Below, piece after piece: positions 27,213 through 38,155 of a stretch of 64,000 nucleotides of DNA. The notes under the pieces are model-generated. The model was not told where the DNA came from. It saw only the letters and a list, made by a program, of their open reading frames with translations, and searched no databases. Origin of the DNA: Bacillota bacterium (GTDB lineage: Bacteria > Bacillota > SHA-98 > UBA4971). Location: positions 124,001 to 188,000 of the forward strand of contig DUSX01000002.1 of assembly GCA_012842395.1 (NCBI GenBank). Direction: 5' to 3'. The translations under genes and the position numbers were made by a program. Each line of letters opens with the position of its first letter. Position 1 is the first letter of the stretch.

Positions 27213-28916
27213 TTGTTGTCCAACGTGGCGGAGGATGTGAGACGGGAGATTCGGGCTGTCGTAGTAAGGGCCATCGCTTCGAGCGAGCTTGCGACTAAGG
27301 TGGGGGAATGTAGTGCGATCGAGGTCCCCGTGGAACTCGCGCGTGACAAATCCCACGGCGATTTCGCCACCACCGTGGCGATGGTTCTCGCGAAGCGGCT
27401 CGGGCAGCCGCCAAGGCACATCGCCGAGGTGATAGAGGCGTCGCTGAGGCCGCTCCTCCGCGAGACCCGCTATGTACGCCAGGCCGAGGTGGCCGGGCCG
27501 GGCTTCATCAATTTCTTCCTCTCCCGGGCGTGGCTCGAGGACGCGATCCGGGCCGTGCATGCCGCGGGTTCCGCCTATGGGACAAGCCATGTGGGAGCTG
27601 GCAAGCGCGTGCAGGTTGAGTTCGTGAGCGCCAACCCGACCGGCCCGATGAACGTCGTGAACGCCCGCGCGGCAGCGGTGGGTGCCGCTCTCGCGAATGT
27701 CCTGAAGGCCGTGGGGTATGACGTGAGCACCGAGTACTATATCAATGACGCCGGAAACCAGGTGGCCGTGCTTGGAGAGTCCGTCGAGCTGAGGTACAGG
27801 CAGCTTCAGGGGGAGCACGTGGACTTTCCCGAGAAGTGCTACCAGGGCTCGTACATCATAGACATTGCGCGCGAGGCCGCCGCTGAGCACGGCGAGACGC
27901 TGAAGGCGATGACCCCTGTAGAGCGGACGCGGTTCTTCCGGGAATTCGCGCTCTCGAGGATGCTCGAAAGCCAGAAGCGGTCGCTTTCCCGGTTCGGCGT
28001 GGACTTCGATGTGTGGTTCAGCGAGCGCAAGCTGGTCGAGGGCGGTGCTCACCAGGAGATGCTGAGGATTCTCCGAGAGAGGGGCATGGTGTACGAGAAA
28101 GACGGCGCGGTGTGGCTCTGTAGCACGAAGTTCGGTGACGATAAAGACAGGGTGCTTGTGAAGAAGGACGGCGAGTACACCTATCTTGCCGGCGACATAG
28201 CTTACCACAAGAACAAGCTCGACCGAGGCTTCGATCTGGTCATCGACATCTGGGGGCCCGACCATCACGGGCATGTAGTGCCGACCCGGGCGGGCATCCA
28301 GGCTCTCGGGTACCCCGGCGAGCGCCTTGAAGTGCTGCTCCTGCAGTTCCTGTCCATTCTGTCGGGCGGCGAACGCGTGAAGATGTCGAAACGCGCGGGC
28401 GAGTTCGTGACCATGGACGAGCTCGTTGACGAGGTGGGGCGGGACGCAGCGCGCTATTTCATGCTTATGCGCAACATCGAAAGCCATCTCGATTTCGACC
28501 TCGAGCTCGCCAAGAGACAATCACAGGAGAACCCCGTGTACTACGTCCAGTACGCCCATGCGCGGATCTGCAGCATATTCAGGCAGGCCGATGAAAACGG
28601 GGTCAAGTGGGAGAGCGAGAGCGCGTCGGAGACGGACCTCTCCCGCCTGGAGGAGGAGATAGAGCTAGATATCGCCCGCAAGATTGCGGCTTACCCGGAT
28701 GAGGTCGTCACAAGCGCGGCGGAGCGCGCACCGAACAGGCTCGCAAAGTACGCTCTGGACCTTGCAGGATTGTTCCATTCATTCTACAATAGTTGCAGGG
28801 TGATGAGTGACGACGCCGGCCTGACAGCCGCAAGGCTCGCGCTTTCCGGAGCGGTTGGCATTGTTCTACGGAACTGCCTCGGCATCCTGGGCATTTCCGC
28901 GCCGGAGAAAATGTGA
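27213..28916 (+). CDS. argS: Arginyl-tRNA synthetase with unusual NVVN in place of HIGH
   Basis: Charges tRNA-Arg. 567 residues from TTG 27213, chosen because GGGAGGGG lies 7 nt upstream; the in-frame sequence further upstream is Arg/Gly-rich and not synthetase-like. The N-terminal Add1 domain, class I catalytic core, KMSKR loop (VKMSKRAGEF) and C-terminal anticodon domain with DALR features are all present. The HIGH-box position reads ANPTGPMNVVNAR (residues 147-150 are NVVN, bases 27651-27662), with both histidines replaced by asparagine. Other ArgRS lineages have relaxed forms such as HMGN or HIGG, so it is probably active, but this variant is notable. Confidence 0.95.
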   Translation: MLSNVAEDVRREIRAVVVRAIASSELATKVGECSAIEVPVELARDKSHGDFATTVAMVLAKRLGQPPRHIAEVIEASLRPLLRETRYVRQAEVAGPGFINFFLSRAWLEDAIRAVHAAGSAYGTSHVGAGKRVQVEFVSANPTGPMNVVNARAAAVGAALANVLKAVGYDVSTEYYINDAGNQVAVLGESVELRYRQLQGEHVDFPEKCYQGSYIIDIAREAAAEHGETLKAMTPVERTRFFREFALSRMLESQKRSLSRFGVDFDVWFSERKLVEGGAHQEMLRILRERGMVYEKDGAVWLCSTKFGDDKDRVLVKKDGEYTYLAGDIAYHKNKLDRGFDLVIDIWGPDHHGHVVPTRAGIQALGYPGERLEVLLLQFLSILSGGERVKMSKRAGEFVTMDELVDEVGRDAARYFMLMRNIESHLDFDLELAKRQSQENPVYYVQYAHARICSIFRQADENGVKWESESASETDLSRLEEEIELDIARKIAAYPDEVVTSAAERAPNRLAKYALDLAGLFHSFYNSCRVMSDDAGLTAARLALSGAVGIVLRNCLGILGISAPEKM

Positions 28917-28946
28917 GCGTGTGGTGTGCCGCAACAGGAGGTCGCG

Positions 28947-29666
28947 ATGTCAGGACCGAAAGACGAGGTAGTGAGGGCAGGTGCCGTGGTAGGGGCGTCT
29001 GTTAAGGATGCCTATGGGTACCTCGGCACCGTGGTGCTCGTGAGCCTTGCGTGGTTCGGGTGGTTCGCGTGCGGCGCGCTCTTCTTGAGCTTATTCGTGA
29101 AGTCCCTCGTTGTTATCGTGCCAGCGCTGGTGGTTCTTGCCGCCCCGCCACAAGGGGCGGCCTTTCACGTGATAGCGCTTATCATGGACGGACAGGACGT
29201 CGCGCCCCGTGATTTCCTCGAGGGCCTGAAGAGGTTTTCATGGCGGTCGCTGGCCATCGTTGGGGCGCACGTAGGGCTCTTTGTCGTGGTCGTGGTGGAC
29301 GTGCTCTGGTTCGTCTCGCGGCCGGGCACCCTGTTTAAGGTCGTGGGCGGCTTATGGCTGTATGCGCTCCTCTTCCTCGCCATGATGACACCTTACCTCC
29401 TACCTATCGCGGTCCAGCAGGACACCGGGTTCCGGAAAGCTTTCAAGAGAGCTGCGCTTCTCGCGCTTGCGAACCCTTTCTATTCGCTTCTGGTTGTGGT
29501 CTTCGAGATGGCTGTTACCGTCCTGTGTGTGATCATCGCCCCGGCGTTCAGCCTGCTTTACATGGGCCTGGTCGCTTTCGCGAGCAACCGCGCCACGCGG
29601 GCGCTTCTCGACAAGTACGGGGTGCTGGCCGGCGAAGACCCGGGGCACGATGCCAACTCGAAATAG
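28947..29666 (+). CDS. Polytopic membrane protein, DUF624/YesL-like (uncertain)
   Basis: 239 residues from ATG 28947, with AGGAGG 5 nt upstream. Five to six predicted transmembrane helices: about 27-50, 50-75, 105-130, 140-160 and 185-220. A central cytoplasmic motif DFLEGLKRFSWRSLAI and a later GFRKAFKRAALLALANPF resemble the DUF624 (YesL) layout, but I am not certain of the family. It lies 30 bases after argS and 14 bases before the MBL-fold gene, so probably co-transcribed with both. No function can be assigned. Confidence 0.6.
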   Translation: MSGPKDEVVRAGAVVGASVKDAYGYLGTVVLVSLAWFGWFACGALFLSLFVKSLVVIVPALVVLAAPPQGAAFHVIALIMDGQDVAPRDFLEGLKRFSWRSLAIVGAHVGLFVVVVVDVLWFVSRPGTLFKVVGGLWLYALLFLAMMTPYLLPIAVQQDTGFRKAFKRAALLALANPFYSLLVVVFEMAVTVLCVIIAPAFSLLYMGLVAFASNRATRALLDKYGVLAGEDPGHDANSK

Positions 29667-29680
29667 CGGGGGGTGTCCTT

Positions 29681-30409
29681 GTGATTGCGAAGGCCATGCT
29701 TGCTAGTGCGGTGGTTCTCGCTGCGGGGTGTGTCCTAAGCGATGTTGTAAAGGCCGCCTCGGGCGGGCAGGTCACGGTCAGGTGGTACGGGCACGCGTGC
29801 TTCCTCATTACATCGTCGACAGGCGTCAAGGTGTTGACCGATCCCTTTGACGCGACCGTCGGATATCCCGTGCCGCAGGTTGAAGCGGATGTCGTGACCT
29901 CGAGCCACGACCACTTTGATCACAACAACGTGTCGGCCGCGCGCGGAAACCCGGTAGTGTTGAAGGGAAAGGGCAGGTATGAAGGGGCCGGCATCAAGGT
30001 TTACCCTGTGGCGAGCTTCCATGACACCGAGCGGGGGGCCAAGCGGGGTCCGAACACCATATTCGTGATTGAGATCGATGGTATCAGGATAGCCCACATG
30101 GGCGACATTGGTCACGATCTTTCCAGACAGCAGTTGGACGAGCTTGGCAAGGTGGACGTTTTGCTGGTGCCGGTGGGGGGCACTTACACCGTGGACGCCG
30201 CTGGCGCCGCGCGGATTGTCGAGGCGATATCCCCTAAGGTGGTCATCCCGATGCATTACAAGACGGCTGCTGTCGGCCTCCCGATCGCAGGTGTCGACGG
30301 GTTCCTCGCGGGCTTTCACAATGTGGTAAGGGTGGGCTCGAACCAGATCGCGCTTCGCGCGGGGTCGCTGCCGCAGAGCACCACGGTGTACGTGCTGAAC
30401 TACAAGTAG
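29681..30409 (+). CDS. MBL-fold metal-dependent hydrolase, UlaG-like, exported
   Basis: Metallo-beta-lactamase-fold protein of the UlaG/UPF0173 kind. 242 residues from GTG 29681. Unlike cytoplasmic UlaG relatives, it has a hydrophobic N-terminal signal with the lipobox-like LAAGC (Cys17), so it may be a lipoprotein; cleavage further on is also possible. Metal ligands: SSHDHFDHNN (HxHxDH), HMGDIGHD for the following Asp, and PMHYKT near the C-terminus. The substrate is unknown. It starts 14 bases after the membrane protein and ends 33 bases before pyrG. Confidence 0.85.
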   Translation: MIAKAMLASAVVLAAGCVLSDVVKAASGGQVTVRWYGHACFLITSSTGVKVLTDPFDATVGYPVPQVEADVVTSSHDHFDHNNVSAARGNPVVLKGKGRYEGAGIKVYPVASFHDTERGAKRGPNTIFVIEIDGIRIAHMGDIGHDLSRQQLDELGKVDVLLVPVGGTYTVDAAGAARIVEAISPKVVIPMHYKTAAVGLPIAGVDGFLAGFHNVVRVGSNQIALRAGSLPQSTTVYVLNYK

Positions 30410-32071
<1,662 letters not shown>

Positions 32072-32099
32072 GAAGGGAGCGAGTGCGCCGGGACAAGGC

Positions 32100-32129
32100 G
32101 GAAGGAATTCCCGTTTCCGTGGCGAATTG
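32100..32129 (+). promoter_or_regulatory. Bipartite upstream motif, copy 2
   Basis: GGAAGGAATT at 32100-32109, an 11-base spacer, GGCGAATTG at 32121-32129. Identical in both words and spacing to 12156-12185, with unrelated spacer sequence. It lies about 150 bases upstream of the rho -10 box. Confidence 0.6.
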
Positions 32130-32272
32130 GCAGGGAGGGTGAGGGTCCACGATTCTATCCCCCGCGTGGCTTGTCTGAGCCTTTTTGCCCGGTGTTCGTC
32201 GAGGGGTGGGTGCCCCGATGTCTCGATATATCTCAAGGGGTATGCCCGGATTTTACGGAGTTCTCCTGGCAA

Positions 32273-32281
32273 TGCTATAAT
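32273..32281 (+). promoter_or_regulatory. Extended -10 promoter of rho
   Basis: TGC plus TATAAT (32276-32281). A weak -35-like TTTACG lies 18 bases upstream. The rho start is 250 bases downstream. Confidence 0.6.
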
Positions 32282-32531
32282 ACCGGTGTGTGACCAGGCC
32301 TTCATTGACGCTGCGTGTTGTCCCAGGCACCATAGTGTTGATGCTATCAACCTTTTCGCATGGTTTTCCAATTGTACCCCGCTGTAAGTTCCCTGTCGTG
32401 CGACGTTAACATGGGTGTCTCCCGTGGCGTGGCGTGGCGCGATCTCAAGGCGGAATAGCGTCCGGCTTGCCCGGCGGGAGAACCGAGAACGAACCACAAC
32501 AGAATTCAGAATGAAAGGACTGGGTAGCTAG

Positions 32532-33845
32532 ATGGCGCGAAACGGACAGGGTGTTCCTGATGAGCCTATGAACATAAGCGACCTGGAGGCAAAAACCATC
32601 CATGAGCTCTACGAGATCGCCAGAGACCTCGGGATCGCGAGCCCGACGAAACTGAGGAAGAAGGAATTGATCTTCGAAATCCTGAAGATGCGGGCCGAAA
32701 AGGAGGGCCTCATCTTCGCCGAAGGCATACTCGAGATAATGGCGGAGGGTTTCGGCTTTCTCAGGGTGGCGGGCCTCAATCCGAGTCCTGACGACATTTA
32801 CGTGTCCCCTTCTCAGATCAGGCGGTTCGCCCTACGCACGGGCGATATGATATCAGGCCAGGTGAGGCCGCCTAAGGAGAGCGAGAAGTACTTCGCCTTG
32901 CTGCGGGTCGAGGCCGTGAACGGCACGGACCCTGAGATGGCTACCAAGAGGCTCTTTTTTGAGGACCTCACGCCGATATACCCCAACAACAGGCTGCGTT
33001 TGGAGACCACCTCGAAGGAGATCACCACTCGCATGATCGACCTCATCGCGCCGCTCGGCAAAGGGCAGCGTGGCCTCATAGTATCGCCTCCTAAGGCCGG
33101 CAAGACCACGGTGCTGAAGAAGATCGCAAATGCCATAACGGCCAATCACCCGGAGGTCGAGCTGCTCGTGCTCCTGGTCGACGAGCGTCCTGAGGAGGTC
33201 ACTGACATGGAGAGGTCGGTGAAAGGCCTCGTGACGAGCTCGACGTTCGATCTCCCGCCGGAAAACCACATACGCGTGGCGGAGATGGTGCTCGAGCGCG
33301 CGAAGCGGCTGGTGGAGCACGGGAAGGACGTCGTGATCCTCATGGATAGCATCACGCGGCTTGCGCGGGCGTACAACCTGGTGGAGCCTCCGAGCGGGCG
33401 CACGCTATCCGGTGGCCTTGACCCGAACGCTCTTCGCAGCCCGAAGAGGTTCTTCGGCGCTGCGCGGAACATCGAGGAAGGGGGCAGCCTCACCATCCTG
33501 GCGACGGCGCTTGTAGAGACCGGCAGCCGTATGGATGACGTGATATACGAGGAGTTCAAGGGCACCGGCAACATGGAGCTTCATCTGGACCGAAAGCTCG
33601 CGGAACGACGCATATTCCCCGCTATCGACATCAACAGGTCCGGGACCCGCAAGGAAGAGCTGCTTTTGACCGAAGAGGAGCTCGATATGATGTACCTGCT
33701 GCGCCGCGCCATGGGCAACCTCGGCACGGCGGAGATGACCGAGCTCATGCTGGAAAGGCTTCACCACACCAAGAACAACGAGGAGTTTCGCCAGCTGGTG
33801 GTGAAGTCGTCGTTCGCCGAGAACGTAAGAGCCCTCAACCAGTGA
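32532..33845 (+). CDS. rho: Transcription termination factor Rho
   Basis: Hexameric RNA helicase that terminates transcription. 437 residues from ATG 32532; ATG 32568 ([10 protein letters not shown]) is the more family-typical start. N-terminal helix bundle [18 protein letters not shown]; cold-shock-like RNA-binding domain with GFGFLR; Walker [16 protein letters not shown]; Walker B region [17 protein letters not shown]-loop/R-loop region with [15 protein letters not shown]. No insertion domain is present. Confidence 0.97.
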   Translation: MARNGQGVPDEPMNISDLEAKTIHELYEIARDLGIASPTKLRKKELIFEILKMRAEKEGLIFAEGILEIMAEGFGFLRVAGLNPSPDDIYVSPSQIRRFALRTGDMISGQVRPPKESEKYFALLRVEAVNGTDPEMATKRLFFEDLTPIYPNNRLRLETTSKEITTRMIDLIAPLGKGQRGLIVSPPKAGKTTVLKKIANAITANHPEVELLVLLVDERPEEVTDMERSVKGLVTSSTFDLPPENHIRVAEMVLERAKRLVEHGKDVVILMDSITRLARAYNLVEPPSGRTLSGGLDPNALRSPKRFFGAARNIEEGGSLTILATALVETGSRMDDVIYEEFKGTGNMELHLDRKLAERRIFPAIDINRSGTRKEELLLTEEELDMMYLLRRAMGNLGTAEMTELMLERLHHTKNNEEFRQLVVKSSFAENVRALNQ

Positions 33846-33942
33846 GAGTGAGCCACGGCCAGGCGGGCGCACGGGGCCCCGCGGCTCTCGGTCTCGCAGG
33901 TCCGGCACGGCGCGGGCGCGCGGCGCAATCGCGGGAACAAAA

Positions 33943-33989
33943 CGCGGCCCAGCGACTAGCTACTGGCGACTAGCGACTGCCGGGCCGCG
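33943..33989. terminator. Bidirectional hairpin between rho and oppF, repeat-filled loop
   Basis: CGCGGCCC (33943-33950) pairs with GGGCCGCG (33982-33989). The 31-base loop contains two near-identical 14-base units, GCGACTAGCTACTG and GCGACTAGCGACTG. An aacaaaa tract lies before the stem, so the minus strand has TTTTGTT after it. It sits between two converging transcription units and probably terminates oppF transcription at least. Confidence 0.6.
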
Positions 33990-34030
33990 CGGTGGATGCT
34001 TCCCGATCGGGGCCACCTCGATCCTCGATC

Positions 34031-34996
34031 TCAATAGAGGTGGCACGCCGTGAAATGCCCTGGGGCGACCTGCTTCAGCTTCGGGTCCTCCTCTCGACAC
34101 ACGGGTTTCACGTGCCTGCATCGAGTCTGAAACCGGCACCCTTTCGGCGGGTTGACAGGGCTTGGGACCTCGCCCTGGAGAACGATGCGTTTCCTTTCCC
34201 TTTCGAGCCTTGGATCCGGTATGGGGATCGCCGAGAGCAGACCCTCGGTGTAGGGGTGAAGCGGGTTCTTGTAAAGCTCCGTGCTGGGGGCCAGCTCGAC
34301 CAACCGGCCGAGGTACATCACCCCGACGTTGTCGGAAAGATGCTTCACCATGGCAAGGTCATGGGCGATGAAAATGTATGTGAGCCCCCTCTGCTCTCTC
34401 AGCCGTGAAAGCAAGTTCACGACCTGCGCTTGGATCGACACGTCCAGTGCGGAAATGGGCTCGTCGGCTACGATGAACTCCGGGTCCACGGCGAGCGCGC
34501 GGGCTATGCCGATGCGCTGGCGCTGACCGCCCGAGAACTCGTGCGGGAACCTGTTCGCGTGCTCGGCCGAGAGCCCCACAATGCTGAGGAGCTCGTGTAT
34601 CCTCGCGAGGCGCTCTTTACCCCTTGCAAGGCTGTGGATGTCGAGGGCCTCCCCAATGATGTCGCCCACCGTCATCCGAGGATCGAGAGACGCATATGGG
34701 TCTTGGAAGATCATCTGGACCCGGCGTTTGAACCTCTTTAGCTCCGCGCCCTTCAACGTGCTCGTATCCTCGCCCTTGTAAAGGATCTTGCCGCCGGTGG
34801 GGCTGTAGAGCCCTACGATCGTCCGCCCCGCGGTCGTCTTCCCGCAGCCGCTCTCACCCACGAGGCCGAACACCTCGCCCTTCCTCACCGAGAAGGTTAC
34901 GTCGTCCACAGCCTTGAGCACCGCCCTGCGGCCGAACTGGAAGTATTTCTTGAGGTTTATTACCTCGAGAACTGTATCCTGCGTATCGTGAGACAT
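34031..34996 (-). CDS. oppF: Oligopeptide ABC transporter ATP-binding protein OppF
   Basis: ATPase driving peptide import on the cytoplasmic face. 321 residues from ATG 34996, which overlaps the oppD stop. Walker [18 protein letters not shown]-loop, signature [15 protein letters not shown], Walker [18 protein letters not shown]-loop [14 protein letters not shown]. The C-terminal oligopeptide-transporter extension contains Cys residues ([17 protein letters not shown]), which in homologues ligate a 4Fe-4S cluster. Last gene of the opp operon. Confidence 0.95.
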   Translation of the reverse strand: MSHDTQDTVLEVINLKKYFQFGRRAVLKAVDDVTFSVRKGEVFGLVGESGCGKTTAGRTIVGLYSPTGGKILYKGEDTSTLKGAELKRFKRRVQMIFQDPYASLDPRMTVGDIIGEALDIHSLARGKERLARIHELLSIVGLSAEHANRFPHEFSGGQRQRIGIARALAVDPEFIVADEPISALDVSIQAQVVNLLSRLREQRGLTYIFIAHDLAMVKHLSDNVGVMYLGRLVELAPSTELYKNPLHPYTEGLLSAIPIPDPRLERERKRIVLQGEVPSPVNPPKGCRFQTRCRHVKPVCREEDPKLKQVAPGHFTACHLY

Positions 34997-36045
34997 CACC
35001 TTGCGCCTCCTCTAGCACCGGAGTCCTCCGCCCCGCCGGCGGCGTGCCTTTCCCTGACACGCGCGGCTCTTGGGTCCATGAGCCAGCAGGCCACAGTGTG
35101 GTTCTCGCCCGCCGCGAAGTCCCCGGGCTCGTGCTCCACGCACACTCTCATCGCATAGCTGCAGCGCGGTGCGAAGGCGCATCCCTGGGGCGGGACGAAA
35201 AGGTCCGGGGGCGTGCCGGGTATGGCGAGCAGCTCTCTCTTGGTCTCTTCGTGGAGCCTCGGCACGGACTTTAGAAGCGCCTGGGTGTACGGATGCTGAG
35301 CGTTATAGAAAATGTCCTCGGAGGTGCCGGCCTCAGCGACCTTTCCGGCATACATGACCACTATCCTATCTGCCAGCTTGGAAACCACGCCGAGGTCATG
35401 GGTTATCAGGATTATGGACGTGTTGAGCTTGGTCTGCAAGCTCTTCATGAGGTCGAGAATCTGGGCCTGGATGGTCACGTCTAGGCCCGTGGTGGGCTCG
35501 TCTGCTATGAGGAGCTTCGGGTTACACGAGAGCGCGATCGCGATCATGACGCGCTGTCTCATGCCGCCGCTGAACTGGTGAGGATACTGGCCGAACCTCT
35601 CGCTCGGGTTCGGTATCTCGACGAGCGATAGCATCTCGATAGCGCGTCGCCTTGCCTCCTGCGCCGAGAGCCTCTGGTGCTTGATGAGCCCTTCTGTGAT
35701 CTGCCTGCCCACGGTCATAGTGGGGTTCAGAGATGTCATGGGGTCCTGAAATATCACGCCGATTTCAGCGCCTCTCACGCTCTGGAGATCGCGGTCGCTC
35801 ATGGCGGCAAGGTCTCTGCCGTCGAAAAGCACTGTACCCCCTTCGATCTTTCCCGGGGGCATGGGGATGAGCTTGATGACCGACTGCACAGAGACGGTCT
35901 TTCCGCAGCCGGACTCGCCGACTATCGCCAAAGTCTCCCCCTTGTTAACGTGGAACGACACGCCGCGAACCGCGTGCACTTTGCCAGCGTAGGTGTAGAA
36001 GGAGACCTTGAGGTTTCTGACTTCGAGCAACCTTTCCTCAGCCAT
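34996..36045 (-). CDS. oppD: Oligopeptide ABC transporter ATP-binding protein OppD
   Basis: Partner ATPase of OppF. 349 residues from ATG 36045, chosen because GGAGGTG lies 6 nt upstream. Walker [18 protein letters not shown], signature [15 protein letters not shown], Walker [18 protein letters not shown]-loop [15 protein letters not shown]-terminal extension with [15 protein letters not shown], the cysteine pattern of OppD/DppD proteins. Separated from oppC by about 5 bases. Confidence 0.95.
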   Translation of the reverse strand: MAEERLLEVRNLKVSFYTYAGKVHAVRGVSFHVNKGETLAIVGESGCGKTVSVQSVIKLIPMPPGKIEGGTVLFDGRDLAAMSDRDLQSVRGAEIGVIFQDPMTSLNPTMTVGRQITEGLIKHQRLSAQEARRRAIEMLSLVEIPNPSERFGQYPHQFSGGMRQRVMIAIALSCNPKLLIADEPTTGLDVTIQAQILDLMKSLQTKLNTSIILITHDLGVVSKLADRIVVMYAGKVAEAGTSEDIFYNAQHPYTQALLKSVPRLHEETKRELLAIPGTPPDLFVPPQGCAFAPRCSYAMRVCVEHEPGDFAAGENHTVACWLMDPRAARVRERHAAGGAEDSGARGGAR

Positions 36046-36050
36046 CCTTC

Positions 36051-36983
36051 TCACCTCCGCAGTTTCGGGTCAAGCGCATCCCGCAAGCCGTCGCCCACGA
36101 AGTTGAACCCCAGCATAGTCATGATGATGGCGAGCGCCGGGATGATCAGCTGATAGGGGTATATCCTAAGGTATTGATACCCGTCGTTCGCCATTGTGCC
36201 GAGGCTTGCGAGGGGCAGCGGCACTCCAAGCCCGATGAAGCTCAAGAACGCCTCGCCGAATATGGCGTTCGGGATAGTGAAGGTCATCTGAACGATGATG
36301 ACTCCCATGGCGTTGGGGATGAGGTGCCGAAGGATTATACCGAGGTGGCTTGCTCCGAGTGCTCGCGCGGCCAGCACGAACTCCTGCTCTTTGAGCTGCA
36401 GCACTTGCCCACGCACGAGCCTGGCCATACCGACCCACCCGGTTATGGTCATGGCCAGGATCACCGACCAAAGGCCGGGACCGATGACCACGAGGAGGAG
36501 GATGGCGACGATGATATAGGGGATGCCGTAGAGAATGTCCACGATCCTCATCATCACGTCGTCCACTATGCCGCCGAAGTACCCGGAGATCCCGCCGTAG
36601 ATCACGCCTACCACGAGGTCGATGAGGGCGGCCATGATCCCAACGAAAAGCGAGACCTTGATGCCGTAGCACAGCCTTGCGAACATGTCGCGTCCGAGGT
36701 TATCCGTGCCGAACCAGTGCTCTCTGGACGGAGGCTTGTTCGTGTCAAAGAGGCTCTGTTCCCTGGGGTCCCAAGGCGTAAAAAACGGCCCTAAGAACGC
36801 GAACGCCACAAGGGCTATCAGGACGACAAGGCCCACCACGGCAAGGCGGTTTCGCCTGAAACGCCTCACCACTTCTCGCCAATAGCTTATAGGGGGGCGC
36901 GTGATCGCTTCCCCTTCCCCCGCGCCGATGTGAAGGGGTTCGAACATGTCTTGTGTTATCTCCTGCACCGATGCCAATCTCAT
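36051..36983 (-). CDS. oppC: Oligopeptide ABC transporter permease OppC
   Basis: Membrane permease, about 310 residues from ATG 36983, which overlaps the oppB stop (TGATG). N-terminal cytoplasmic tail with SYWREVVRRFRRNRLAVVGL, HWFGTDNLGRDMFARL, six helices, EAA loop (EFVLAARALGASHLGIILRH), and C-terminal NFVGDGLRDALDPKLRR. Distinct from, but clearly homologous to, the OppC-type gene at 21066-22040. Confidence 0.94.
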   Translation of the reverse strand: MRLASVQEITQDMFEPLHIGAGEGEAITRPPISYWREVVRRFRRNRLAVVGLVVLIALVAFAFLGPFFTPWDPREQSLFDTNKPPSREHWFGTDNLGRDMFARLCYGIKVSLFVGIMAALIDLVVGVIYGGISGYFGGIVDDVMMRIVDILYGIPYIIVAILLLVVIGPGLWSVILAMTITGWVGMARLVRGQVLQLKEQEFVLAARALGASHLGIILRHLIPNAMGVIIVQMTFTIPNAIFGEAFLSFIGLGVPLPLASLGTMANDGYQYLRIYPYQLIIPALAIIMTMLGFNFVGDGLRDALDPKLRR

Positions 36984-37909
36984 CACTCCTTGCTCCTCAT
37001 GAGCCGGATCCTCGGGTCTACGATGCCATAGGCCACATCAACCAGGAAGTTCAGGAACACGAGGAGAACGGCGTAGAAGATGGTGGTCCCCAGGATAAGG
37101 GTATAGTCCCGGTTGAAGATGCTCTGCACATAATACTTGCCGAGCCCTGGTATGCCGAAGATCTGCTCGATGACGAAGCTACCCGTTACGATGCCCGCTG
37201 TGAGCGGACCGAGGATGGTTACGACAGGAAGGATAGCGTTCCGCAACACGTGACGGAAGACTATCTCCCGCTGCGAGAGCCCTTTGGCCTTAGCGGTCTT
37301 GATGTAGTCTTGGCTTGTGACATCGAGCACACTCGTGCGCATCATCCTCGCGACCACCGCGAGCGTGCCGAGCCCAAGGGCAGTGGCTGGCATTATGGTG
37401 TACTTGAAGCCTTCCCATCGGGCTATGGGAAGCCATCCGAGCTTGAGGCCTATTACGTACTGCATGAGGCTGCCCATGATGAACCCCGGCACCGATATGC
37501 CTATGAGTGCTACGAACATCGCAAGGTAGTCCACCCATGTGTTATGCTGGAACCCGGCGAGGGTGCCCAGGAGCAGGCCAAGGGTCACGGCGTACGCCAG
37601 CGCCTCAAGGCCTAGAAGCGCCGAGACCGGGAACCCATCGCGGATCATGTCGTTCACGGAGCGGTGAAGCATCTTCAGCGAGGTGCCGAAGTCCCCGCGC
37701 AGCAGGTTTCCAAGGTAGATCACGTATTGCTCCCAGAGGGGCTTGTCGAGGCCGTACTTCCGCAACATGTTCTGGCGGATCGCCTCGGTTACCTTCTCTC
37801 CAAGAAAGGGATCGCCCGGGATGGCGTGCATGAGAAAGAAGGTGGCGGTGACGATCACCCAAAGCGCGGCAAGCATCAACCCGAACCGCCTGAGTATGTA
37901 GCGTCCCAA
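36983..37909 (-). CDS. oppB: Oligopeptide ABC transporter permease OppB
   Basis: Membrane permease, about 308 residues. Start TTG 37909 is chosen because AAAGGAG lies 8 nt upstream and it gives MGRYILRRFGLMLAALW, a typical OppB start; the open frame extends upstream but without OppB-like sequence. Six predicted helices, MHAIPGDPF periplasmic motif, EAA loop (DYIKTAKAKGLSQREIVFRH). Lies 247 bases after the binding-protein gene, with a strong intercistronic hairpin between. Confidence 0.93.
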   Translation of the reverse strand: MGRYILRRFGLMLAALWVIVTATFFLMHAIPGDPFLGEKVTEAIRQNMLRKYGLDKPLWEQYVIYLGNLLRGDFGTSLKMLHRSVNDMIRDGFPVSALLGLEALAYAVTLGLLLGTLAGFQHNTWVDYLAMFVALIGISVPGFIMGSLMQYVIGLKLGWLPIARWEGFKYTIMPATALGLGTLAVVARMMRTSVLDVTSQDYIKTAKAKGLSQREIVFRHVLRNAILPVVTILGPLTAGIVTGSFVIEQIFGIPGLGKYYVQSIFNRDYTLILGTTIFYAVLLVFLNFLVDVAYGIVDPRIRLMRSKE

Positions 37910-37980
37910 AACACCCACTCCTTTGCCGCGGTCACGCGCGCCGTGCGCCTGTTCCGAAAGACCGAGTGACCGCATCATAC

Positions 37981-38021
37981 GGCAGCGAGGCCCTGCTTTC
38001 CTGGCGCAGGGCCTCGCTGCC
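37981..38021 (-). other. 16-bp perfect intercistronic stem-loop, oppA-oppB
   Basis: GGCAGCGAGGCCCTGC (37981-37996) and its exact complement (38006-38021) enclose a 9-base loop. In the direction of the operon no T-run follows, so it resembles the mRNA-stabilising intercistronic hairpins after binding-protein genes that keep receptor mRNA above permease mRNA. On the plus strand it is followed by TGCTTTTC, which is irrelevant to this operon. Confidence 0.75.
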
Positions 38022-38155
38022 TGCTTTTCGATAGTCCTATGCCGGGAATACCCGGGGATGTACATGCCTGTTGGGAGGAGATTCCACACCTGAGAACCGG
38101 GCCGAATCCGGCCTTGTGGCCTTACCTATCCCGGGCTCCTCCCGGACCCCCGGGA

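Larger units (their letters stand above)
32072..32531. other. Intergenic region, pyrG to rho
   Basis: 460 bases, no gene. It holds the bipartite motif (32100-32129), an extended -10 promoter (32273-32281) and a leader of about 245 bases before rho. Rho is autoregulated by attenuation in several bacteria, so the long leader could matter, but I see no definite structure. Confidence 0.5.

Noticed and set aside
27069-28520. A 483-codon minus-strand frame opposite argS
   Set aside because: Shadow of argS; His/Arg/Pro-rich composition without domains or a ribosome-binding site.
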